64,000 nucleotides of DNA from Phytophthora sp. 'mugwort' (lineage: Eukaryota > Oomycota > Peronosporomycetes > Peronosporales > Peronosporaceae). Shown here piece by piece: positions 22,334 through 30,642 of the stretch; positions within the stretch are counted from its first letter, which is position 1; each line of letters opens with the position of its first letter. The translations under genes and the position numbers were made by a program. Where the stretch lies: contig JAUCEF010000007.1 in the NCBI GenBank assembly GCA_033558025.1, forward strand, positions 372,001-436,000, given 5' to 3'. A model generated the notes under the pieces. The model made no database searches, had not been told where the DNA came from, and worked only from the letters and a program-made list of their open reading frames with translations.

Positions 22334-23609
22334 TCAGTTCGCCAGCTGCATCCGTCGAGCCCAAGCCAGCTCGCTGCTATCTTCTGAGATAACCGTCGAC
22401 CAGCGCAAGGTGGCAAATGTCGCCGGTAACTTTGTATCGGAGTGAGAAGCATCAAAATCTTCTTTGCATGACTCAGTGATCTGCTGGTTCTCAAACGAGT
22501 CCTGCTCTTCGTCCGGTTCTGTCTCACATAAGCTCGGAATGCACACCCTGATGAGGTACGAGCACAACGCAGGCTCATCAACTTTCTCCACCGACACCTC
22601 TTTAGGCCGGGATGTGCAGCACGTGAATATCACTTTAGTACTGCGCAATTCGCCGTTCTCATCACAGTGCTGGCCACCCGCAAAAAACTGTGTGACATCC
22701 GTCGCGTCTTTCTCCTGTGCGTCAGGCACGTAGACGCCCATGCTCCAGTCGCTCGGACGGGATCCGTCTGGTTCTTGGTGGAACTGGCGGACCTCTTGCT
22801 TGTAGCAGACCTCGTAGGTCCACCAGCCGGCGGCAGCAAAAACGCAGTGGCCTTCCAGCTCCTTCCTCACGATCTCAGCCTTCCGTTCCAACTCGGCTGT
22901 GGGAGCCAGAAGCTTCTCCTTGACTCTATTGGCCGTAATGGACTCCACCAGCCGAGTGTTGATACATTGCTGCAGTTCATCATGGTAGAACGCCCACCTA
23001 CAACAATATACAAGCCAGTCAGCTAACGGATAGGGATTAGTCGTAGCTGAGAGCACCCACCCGATGTGCCTCTTGCAGCTAGTGCAGCGAATGTCTCGCC
23101 AACTGTAGCCATCGAAAATCGTCGCTTTCTTGGAGAAGACCTCGCCCTCCAGCCCCAGCACCTTCTTGAATCCTGCCAGCTCGAACTCGGCCTGCAATAG
23201 CAAACATTTCAACGTTAATGCGTATACTGTAGAAACTCTGCAGCGCTACAACGTACTCTGCTGGGATTCACAAAGGTGAAGAGCTCAGCGCCGTCGCCCA
23301 GTATGGTTTCGTGGCGACTCCCCACGGCTTTGGATGTGTCGTGTAGGTCGATAAAGTCCCTAATTACCAAGACAACGGGTCAGAAGCAAGCAGAATGAGC
23401 CAATGAAGCGAGAGTGCGCACTTCTTGAAGGCGACGGGGGCGCCGCACGCGCGACAGCGCACCACGGCGCCGTCGCTCTTGAGCTCGTGACCGACGTGGC
23501 TGTGTTCCGCGAGCTCCAGAGCCTGCGAATTCTGCGCTGCGAACGCTTCTGCCGCCACGGACACCGCGCAGGCGAGTGCCAGCGCCAGCATAAGCAGTAT
23601 ACGTGGCAT
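22334..23609 (-). CDS. secretory CULT-domain plus MRH-domain (OS-9-like) fusion
   Basis: Four exons (23609-23422, 23359-23257, 23191-23061, 22997-22334) join to about 361 residues. A signal peptide covers residues 1-20. Residues about 48-150 form a CULT domain as in cereblon: zinc cysteine pairs CRAC (52/55) and CTSC (132/135), with GYSW and HIGW (W128, W142) matching two of cereblon's three cage tryptophans; the third position appears to be Ile. Residues about 190-300 form an MRH lectin domain: GWWTYEVC, VRQFH, LRSTKVIFTC and DEPALCSY, keeping the Gln/Arg/Glu/Tyr set (Q212, R259, E282, Y288) and the WW of OS-9. There is no HDEL/KDEL end. A role in ER glycoprotein quality control or as a secreted recognition protein is inferred. 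Confidence 0.8.
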
Positions 23610-23679
23610 GTTGATAAGGTAAATTATGATCTGGACTACTTTTGGTCACCAAATTTGTTTGGTATTTGTGACATACCGT

Positions 23680-23687
23680 TACCGGTA
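23680..23687. repeat. TACCGGTA palindrome
   Basis: One exact copy in the space upstream of the CULT-MRH gene, preceded by the related TACCGTTA. Confidence 0.5.
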
Positions 23688-23952
23688 TTCCACAAACTGC
23701 AACATTTGCAGAAAGGAAAGTTCCGAAAGAAAAGCTACATTTACTCGATTATCCGGCATCGATTCCAGCATCGGTCTCGTATCATTAATTGCCTTGTTAC
23801 ATGTAACGACGTCACTCCTCATGGTTCGATGGCTTATAATTTGAGTTCGAGACTCTAAGTTCTTCCGACGTTTCCATGACGAGTGAGCCGCATGCTAACA
23901 GCTTCGTCCTCCAGAGTCATAGTGAAGCTATTAATCGACCTTGAATCACAGA

Positions 23953-24180
23953 TTAGTCGTTTCGCTCGGCTTGCGATGCCTTCTTCTTCGCCTCCTGGGT
24001 CTCCTGCCACTTGTAGAAGCGGCTAATGCGGTCCATCTCACCGTTCTTCCAGTTTCTCCAGGCCAGGCCAACACCCACGCTGAGCGCAATGCCAATCGTA
24101 ATATCCTGCAGCGGAGAGATCATCGCGGAGTTCCACTGTTGTGGACTCTTCTTAAGCTGCGGGATTGTTCTCAACTTCAA
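23953..24180 (-). CDS. small single-pass protein, probably a cytochrome c oxidase subunit (COX9/VIIa-like)
   Basis: 75 residues. The order is a short amphipathic N-terminus, one hydrophobic helix (DITIGIALSVGVGLAWRNW), then RxxxFYKWQETQEAKKK. This plan, with an aspartate just before the helix, an aromatic/basic end, and then an FY-x-W and charged tail, is that of the small nuclear-encoded COX subunits VIIa/COX9, which sit in the inner mitochondrial membrane. Similarity is by pattern only, so another respiratory-chain subunit remains possible. It is divergent from the thioredoxin-fold gene across about 180 bp containing a poly-T run and TACCGGTA copies. Confidence 0.55.
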   Translation of the reverse strand: MKLRTIPQLKKSPQQWNSAMISPLQDITIGIALSVGVGLAWRNWKNGEMDRISRFYKWQETQEAKKKASQAERND

Positions 24181-24283
24181 CTGTATTTTTTTTTTTTTAC
24201 TATCTAAAGAAAAAAGTATATCAGAGTGAATTAAATCCTATTACTATTGTATTTTTTGTCTTTGGTGCTTTTTTCTTACCTCT

Positions 24284-24328
24284 TACCGGTACCGGTAGTA
24301 CAAATTGAACAAAATACTGGTACCGGTT
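24284..24328. promoter_or_regulatory. clustered TACCGGTA palindromes in a divergent promoter
   Basis: TACCGGTACCGGTA (two overlapping copies) at 24284-24297 and GGTACCGGTT near 24320-24328, all upstream of the ATG at 24362. GTCATTTTGCC just before that ATG resembles an initiator. Confidence 0.45.
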
Positions 24329-24361
24329 GTACTAAGGACACAAAACCAACGTCATTTTGCC

Positions 24362-25504
24362 ATGGCTCGGGGCCATGCCGGCGGCGCGCAGAGCTCTGCT
24401 CGCGCTGACATGAAGGTCTTCCTACGCAACCGCATGTGGCGCGATCACTGGTACGTATTGCTGTCCGTGGGAACGATCGTGGTGGCGCTCTTTGGCTCTG
24501 CGTTCCTGCACTTCTCGACGTCGCAGGACCACGTGTATCGGCTCGAGGTGGCGGACTCAGCGTTGATGGAGCGCGTGTTCCGCTCTGGAGAGCCTTGGGT
24601 GGTGCTTTGCTCGGGACCGGACGATGTTCTGCCCGAAGTATTCGACAAGGTGTCGTCGCACCTGGCGGGAAAGGCCTTCGTTGGCGTGTTGGACTGCAAG
24701 CAAAAGCTGCCGGCGTCGGGCAAGTCGGTGCTCAAGCGCTACGGTATCAGGAGCAGCATTTCGCCCACGGTCTTTACGGTAGCCAATGGAGAGAAGCCCA
24801 AGCAGGTTTTCCTCAGCTACTTGCAGTCAGCTGCAGCATTGGCCAAACATGTCAAGACCCGGACTAAGAAGGCAATGCAACAGGTGCAGAACTCGGCACA
24901 GCTGGAGGCCCGCTGTCTGTCGAAAGCCAACTGCGTACTCTTCCTGCGCGGCCAAAGATTCCGTCCATACGAGAAGCAATGGATCGACAAGCTCATGCAC
25001 AAGCATCGCACGCTGAGCTTTGCCTGGGTCGATTCGACGAACTTGAAGCTGTCGCTCGAGAACATGCTGCCTGAAGCTCAACGCGGCGAGCACCGCATGG
25101 TGCTCTTCCGGCGCCAGCGCGACCCTGAGACACACAAAAAGGTGTTGGCGGCGAAAGCATTCCGTGGTGCCGTGTTTGATGCCGTATTTGTAGGAATGTT
25201 CGTGGATGACTATGCGCATGCCGATTCGCTTAAACCGCTGGGCAAGTCCCCAAATGTGCTCCATCGAAAGATGAAGAAGAGTCAGGCTTCGCAATCAGAG
25301 CAGTCAGGAGATCGCGAGCAAAGAAGCTCCAAACGTCGGCATCACCACAGCGACAAGGAGCGTGATGCAGAGGAGAAGGATGACGCCTATTACTTCCCGC
25401 AGCACGTTGATCAGGACGAGGACGACGAGGGGTCGAACTTACTGGATGACGTCGAAGAGCAGGAAGACGTGTTGGACCTCGACGGTTATGGTGACGGTGA
25501 ATAA
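24362..25504 (+). CDS. membrane-anchored thioredoxin-fold protein lacking CxxC
   Basis: Single exon, 380 residues from the ATG at 24362, which has a good context (GCCATGGCT); codons upstream in frame are not ATG. One membrane segment lies at about residues 28-50 (WYVLLSVGTIVVALFGSAFL), probably a type II anchor. A thioredoxin-like fold follows (EPWVVLCSGPDD, AFVGVLDCKQ, RYGIRSSISPTVFTV), where the active-site CxxC is replaced by LCSGPDD, so oxidoreductase activity is unlikely. A second thioredoxin-like unit may follow at about 180-290. The tail is charged and His/Asp/Glu-rich. A chaperone or scaffold role in the secretory pathway, as for non-catalytic PDI-like or DNAJC16-like proteins, is an inference. 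Confidence 0.6.
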   Translation: MARGHAGGAQSSARADMKVFLRNRMWRDHWYVLLSVGTIVVALFGSAFLHFSTSQDHVYRLEVADSALMERVFRSGEPWVVLCSGPDDVLPEVFDKVSSHLAGKAFVGVLDCKQKLPASGKSVLKRYGIRSSISPTVFTVANGEKPKQVFLSYLQSAAALAKHVKTRTKKAMQQVQNSAQLEARCLSKANCVLFLRGQRFRPYEKQWIDKLMHKHRTLSFAWVDSTNLKLSLENMLPEAQRGEHRMVLFRRQRDPETHKKVLAAKAFRGAVFDAVFVGMFVDDYAHADSLKPLGKSPNVLHRKMKKSQASQSEQSGDREQRSSKRRHHHSDKERDAEEKDDAYYFPQHVDQDEDDEGSNLLDDVEEQEDVLDLDGYGDGE

Positions 25505-25995
25505 ATTTGATTATGTTTGTGTGGCTCCTGTGAAGAGCTAAAAGCGGTCGTCCAAGACTGCGGTAGAGCAACAAGATATTTGATCCTTGATTTCCACTCA
25601 TCCTAACAAAATTCAAGCAATACAATGTTTCTTACTGGTGTTGTGTTCCACTTAAGCAACCTTCCTCTTTCCGCACGACTGCGACGCGGGAGGAGCTTGA
25701 TCTGCGTTGGCGGTGTTGGAATCTCTGTAGCATCTGCTAGTGCAGCTGCCAGCGCCGTTTTCTTGCAAGGCGGTTCAAGGCGCCGATTCCGACGGGTTGA
25801 GCGCTTCCTACGCTCAAAAACACACGAGTCGACGGCATCTCCTTAACAGCTTGAGACGTTGGCGACGAGACGCAAGAAGGATCCCAGAAGCCTCCGAGTT
25901 CGATCGCTCGAGCAGTGACCGGTTGGCAGAGCTGCTAGCGGAGTACCGATGCTCGCGGTCCTCGACGCCCTGTGTCACTTGCTACAGCGACGAAA

Positions 25996-26573
25996 TCAGT
26001 CGGGCGACGTGTATTCTTTCAGGCTGACGTAGCCGTCTCTTGTCTGCGGGGGCTTCCCAAGGAATTGGACGAATGCGGAGCACTTCCGAGCAGTAGGGTG
26101 CTCCTCAATCCACTGGAGCAAAGCCTCAAATTTGGTGCGTCGCTCTTCCAGCACCGCCTTCGACGATGACACGCGCCAGAGCAGGCCAACTAGCGCTCGT
26201 GAGATGTACTCCTTCACTGGGAACGGGGGCAAGTTACTGGCGTCTCCGTCCGAGGCAGCGACCACGACGCGAATCTGTTCGTACAGCTTGAGAAAGTCGT
26301 TGTAGCGTCTCAGAATGGAGAAATGCTCGACGTCTGTCGTGTCCGGCACTGACTCGGTATCGCTGGACCTATCATAGAGCCATCGTTCTCGTCGATAAAC
26401 GTCAGGAGTTCCTCTTCATAGACGGACACGTCCACTCGGTAGTACCAGACGCTCGTGGCTGGATCCTGTGAGAAACTGGCGATCGCGAGGCCGCATGTCC
26501 ACACGGAGGAATTTCGAAAATGACCGATGGCCGCAACATCGAAGTCGAAGCGGTCAAAGCTGCGTGAGTGCAT
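25996..26573 (-). pseudogene. PX-domain protein with an internal frameshift
   Basis: A phosphoinositide-binding PX domain is spread over two reading frames. The first half (ATG at 26573) runs to VYEEELLTFIDEND; the second half starts near YDRSSDTE and reads HFSILRRYNDFLKLYEQIR, the PX core, then PPFPVKEYIS and WIEEHP, ending KEYTSPD. The paralogue at 30.6 kb is continuous across this point, so a 1-bp indel near 26369-26390 is the simplest reading; no intron would fit, because the gap is too short. The RRY motif needed for PI3P contact is present. It is either a recent pseudogene, a sequencing error, or a gene in which only one half is translated. Confidence 0.6.
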
Positions 26574-26872
26574 CCTTGGTATCGCGATTGTGGTCTGCAG
26601 CGCCAACGAGAATAAATGCAAGCATGCCAGTGTCACGGAATAATAGTACCTGATTTACAGGGCAGTTCTATAGATTCTCCGTGCGGTTAGTGGGCGTTCT
26701 GCCCCAGTATTGAGCAGATTTTTATTCCGCACTGCGCAGTGAAAAGAACTCAAGCACAACCCCCTCACTTCAACGTCGTTCAGCCAATCACCGCTCAACG
26801 CACTTGATCTATTCATAGCGACGTTGCAGGCGCACTGCTTGGCAGTTGGTGTCTTCCTGCCTTGCTCGCAGC

Positions 26873-28801
26873 ATGGTCGACGCCGGCAAGTCCCAGCACG
26901 CCGTGACGGCGCTGCTGTCGCAATGGGCGGCGTGCGGGCGCCTCTCATACAAGTTCTACGTGACAGCCATCGCCAGCGGCCGAGACGGCAAGCCTCGCAT
27001 GATGGCCACCTTCAGCAAGCCCACTGCGCAGACGCCAGCCCCCGAGGCGGTGGCACGACTCTACTTCCACCTGAGCGCAGACCACCAGCGAGTGCGCGGC
27101 TTCACGGTGGAGCAAGACCCACACATGCACGACCTCGGGGCCGTCAAGTTCGATGAAGCGGTGCTGGACCGAGTAATTCGACGCAAGCTGCAGTTACAAG
27201 CGGCGCGGCTCGTTAATGTCAGTGACGAATTTGCCTCCACTCGAGTACCTGCGGTCATACGCGCACGTGAAGAAGAGCAGCGTGAGCACGAGCGAGAGGC
27301 CATGGAAGAGTATCTGCTCGATCAAATGCAGCACAGCGACTCATTCAACGATGGTAAAGTACTGGTGGAGGTGTTCCGCGAGACTGTAGATGCGTTGGAA
27401 CTCAATCCACAGGTGACTCCGCGCGAAGTGTTGTTAGCGCTTACGGCCTCCGACCGAGACGACATGATGTCGTACAGCGATTTTGTATCTGTTGCTGCAG
27501 ATATGATAGATACAATGAGCGGCGCTGGTCATGCTGACGTGACGACCGTCAATGGAAACACAACGCGGCGTATGGACGAAGATGACGACGTATTCGATGC
27601 ATTTGAGGTCGTATCAGCTCGCCAGACGCACTACACCGTGGAAAAGATGGCTGTACTCGTCGAGGCGTATGCAGACCGCGTTGCTGAGGCAGCCAACGCC
27701 ATTGCTGCCCGTCGAGCTGCAGCCGAACTGGAAGCACAACAGGACGCAACAACTTTCATCTCAGAGAAGATCAAAGAGGGTGAAAACGAGGACGACGAAG
27801 AGGAGGAGGAAGCTGCTCCGTCTACTGCTGGTGACGTTCAAAGCGACGCAGCTGAAGACGATGAAAGTTTACGGGCAAGCTCTCGTCGGCGCTCCTCCAT
27901 TGGTCGTCGTCGATCGTCCGCAAAAGAGCACCCTCGTATGACCCGGTACCAGTTGCGATCTCTCCTCGAAACACCCCAACTACTGCTCAGCGATGCGGAG
28001 ATCAACCTCACGATAGCTCTCGCCGAGACGAAGACCAACGCCAATGGTCTTGAAGAGGTAGTTTGTGAAAAACTGGCGCCGCTTGTGCGCCGGGTACGTC
28101 GCATGATCTTCCGCTTCCAGCGCAAGGCCTTTGTCGACAGAGCTAAGGACTACTTGTTGCATCAGTTTCAGGCCTTCGAGAAGCACAACCTACAGGGCGC
28201 GTCAAAATACTTGAAACAACGTTTAACGAAGAAGGAGGTGCATGCGGCTTTGAAGGGTATGCAGAAGCTGTTGCTGTCACCATATCAACTCATGCAGCTT
28301 GCTGCACTGACTGAAGAGCGACCTGGTGAAGCTGAACACGTAGTGTACTACAAGGAGATTATCCCGCTCATGGCACAGCAGATGCGAGAGCTAGTGGACG
28401 TGGATATCTTGACCGAGAAGTCTGCTGTGCTTCATGAAATGGGTGTCTGGGACTTTGCCACGGTGGATCTTCCGAGTGAAGATACCGTTAGGCAAGCAAG
28501 CTTTGGCTGCTTTGCCAGCTTTGACAAGACGCAATTAGGCGCCATCCCGATGGGAGACTTCCATGCTGCTCTCAAGGAACTTGGTCGGACGCACGGATTC
28601 CCAGTTGGAACAATGACGGAAATAAAGCAACTGAGCGTTCTGGCTGACCCGAACGGCAGTGGTCGTGTGAATTACGCTCGTTTCCAGCATCTCATGTACC
28701 CGCTGATGCTATTTCTACTCCAAGAGCGCGCGCTAGCTGGTGCGAAGGAAGAGTCACGGAAGCGTTGTACAAGTATCCAGCAAGAGATGAAGAGCGAGTA
28801 A
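26873..28801 (+). CDS. large EF-hand/coiled-coil protein
   Basis: Single exon, 642 residues from the ATG at 26873; the in-frame TTG at 26846 is not used. EF-hand-like pairs occur at about residues 155-215 (LLALTASDRDDMMSYSDF), about 345-400, and at the C-terminus, where ADPNGSGRVNYARF is the most canonical loop. A long Glu/Ala-rich linker (residues 270-345) is acidic, then basic with a RRRSSIGRRRSS cluster that could be phosphorylated. The architecture recalls flagellar calcium-binding proteins such as the RIIa/EF-hand protein at 45-46.6 kb, but there is no RIIa domain. The function is unknown; calcium sensing is inferred. Confidence 0.7.
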   Translation: MVDAGKSQHAVTALLSQWAACGRLSYKFYVTAIASGRDGKPRMMATFSKPTAQTPAPEAVARLYFHLSADHQRVRGFTVEQDPHMHDLGAVKFDEAVLDRVIRRKLQLQAARLVNVSDEFASTRVPAVIRAREEEQREHEREAMEEYLLDQMQHSDSFNDGKVLVEVFRETVDALELNPQVTPREVLLALTASDRDDMMSYSDFVSVAADMIDTMSGAGHADVTTVNGNTTRRMDEDDDVFDAFEVVSARQTHYTVEKMAVLVEAYADRVAEAANAIAARRAAAELEAQQDATTFISEKIKEGENEDDEEEEEAAPSTAGDVQSDAAEDDESLRASSRRRSSIGRRRSSAKEHPRMTRYQLRSLLETPQLLLSDAEINLTIALAETKTNANGLEEVVCEKLAPLVRRVRRMIFRFQRKAFVDRAKDYLLHQFQAFEKHNLQGASKYLKQRLTKKEVHAALKGMQKLLLSPYQLMQLAALTEERPGEAEHVVYYKEIIPLMAQQMRELVDVDILTEKSAVLHEMGVWDFATVDLPSEDTVRQASFGCFASFDKTQLGAIPMGDFHAALKELGRTHGFPVGTMTEIKQLSVLADPNGSGRVNYARFQHLMYPLMLFLLQERALAGAKEESRKRCTSIQQEMKSE

Positions 28802-30050
28802 GGAAAAACGATGTTTCTTGGATGAATACTAAAATAAAAAAGATGATGCTTGACTAAGTAATTCAGTTTCTTGATGCTTTGAAATTGCTTCTCCCGGTTT
28901 GGCCACGCCGTACTATATAACTTTCCCACGAGTAGAACGCTGATAAAGTCGATCTGCAAAGAACCGTTCTTTCGCACGGAGCACTGATGCGTCGGCTCAA
29001 ACTCGTGGAGGCTTGCTGATGGTGAATGTACTTGTTTCAGGCGCGAACTGTTTGTTGAATCCCTATGATCATTCTCTTTATTGCAGTGATGACAACCAAC
29101 GCTGACGACAATGCACATTGCACCAGTCAGCCATCAACCCAACGCGGGCGAGCTGTTTTTCTTGCTAACTCGTAAAGTGGTAAGGCGCTGGCAAATACTT
29201 CCAGTGACAATAATACAACGGCACGAGTTTTCTCGTACTGCTAGCTCTGGAAGTCGCTGTAGCATTATATGATGGAGTAGTACTTAGCGACTATGACTTC
29301 CTCGTTGTCACAGCACTCACATCGCGGCTGATGAATTTTTGCTTGCAACCCCTTTCGTACACCGACACACCCACACTATCAAGACACCGTTAAAAATAAC
29401 TCTATGTCGAGATGGGTTGTTGTTGACCTTGTACTGCTTCGGACTGTCGCCAAAACTGTCGATAACGTTAGCGTTAGATTCGACAGCTCATTTCCAGTGC
29501 CCATGTCGCTTTCGTTTTCCATTTGCTTCAAATCTCCTTGGTTTCCGCTGCAAGCTGAAGAGTGCAAGCAAGTGAGTATCAACTGCAATGTGGATCACAA
29601 AATGTGAGTCAACGATGCAGGTCTTATCAGCAAAAAGGTTTCGAAAAAAAATTCCAGTCGTGAAAATTTTTCACACACTTCACGACTGGAAAATTGAAGT
29701 CGAACAACTTTTTCAACACTTCGAAGTATATACCTGAAGTAAGGAATAAACGCTGGCTCTATCTACTGCACTACATGTACTCTTTAGTATTTCTATTCGA
29801 CTACTGTAAATACTGCTTTGTTACTACCACAAGTGCTTGACTTATGTGATCGGGCAGATTGCTCAACAAGCAGCTCTACACCGAGTAACGAAAATCGGTC
29901 CCTCCACTCATAGACGACACTTCCTTGACAGCTTCAAAGTGTTCAGAACGGTAGCTAGCCAATCCCCCGGTTACAAATCGAACGCTCTCGCCGAGATTGA
30001 ACACCGAGTTGCCCGTGGAATACCGACGTCTGCGGCTCTCTATACCCTTT
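28802..30050. other. gene-poor stretch with a short hairpin
   Basis: No ORF here shows a recognisable domain or codon pattern. AATAAAA near 28840 may serve as poly(A) signal of the EF-hand gene. The only structure noted is the inverted repeat at 29652-29691. Confidence 0.5.
29652..29691. repeat. 13-bp perfect inverted repeat
   Basis: TTCCAGTCGTGAA at 29652-29664 and its complement TTCACGACTGGAA at 29679-29691, with a 14-bp AT-rich loop; further A/T pairs flank it. It could be a small foldback element or a transcript hairpin. Confidence 0.6.
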
Positions 30051-30058
30051 GTGGTCTG

Positions 30059-30642
30059 ATGCAACGAGGACAACCAGTCAGACGGAGTATACTCCTTAAG
30101 ACTTACGTAGCCATTGTGCGAGTGCGGTGGCTTTCCGATAAACTCGAGAATCACGCCGTTGCCAGGTGACTCCTGGCAACGGGGTGATTCTCGATCCACT
30201 GCAGAAACACCTCGAACTTGGCGCTTCGATCATTTAGGACACGTCTGGACGAAGACGTACGCCGCACCATAGTTTTGAGTGCCGGAGAAATGAATTCTTT
30301 CGCTGGGAATAAAGGCAGATTGTTCGTGCTGTCCTCAGTCGCAGGAAACACATTGCGAATCTGCTCGTGCAGCTGCAGGAAGTCGCTGTAGCGTCGAAGA
30401 ATGGAATAGTGCTCAGCATCTGTGGCCAGCATCGAGGATCTGTCGTCTTCACTGGAATCGACATCGCTCGTGTCATCTTCGATAAACGTTGACATCCGTA
30501 CTTCTTCATAAACGGTCACGTTCACGCGGTAGTACCACGCACTCGTGGCGGAATTCCGCGAGACAGTATCGATGGCGAGCTCGCGTCGAGGTCCATGTGG
30601 GGCTTTGACCAACTGCTGCTGTGTATCGTCGCTCCTTTCCAT
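30059..30642 (-). pseudogene. PX-domain paralogue broken inside a hairpin
   Basis: Second copy of the PX gene, starting MERSDDTQQQ at 30642. The PX core reads HYSILRRYSDFLQLHEQIR, then LPLFPAKEFISP, then WIENHPVAR, after which the frame runs into a stop (SHLATA). The missing end continues in another frame as NGVILEFIGKPPHSHNGYVSL and KEYTPSDW, parallel to the other copy. The frame break lies inside the inverted repeat 30144-30194. Two PX genes about 4 kb apart on the same strand suggest a duplication. Whether the truncated form is still made is unknown, because most of the PX fold is intact. Confidence 0.6.
30144..30194. repeat. 23-bp quasi-palindrome within the PX paralogue
   Basis: Arms 30144-30166 (TCGAGAATCACGCCGTTGCC...) and 30172-30194 are reverse complements with one mismatch, separated by the 5-bp loop TGACT. 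The PX copy at 26 kb has no such symmetry at the matching codons. Confidence 0.85.
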
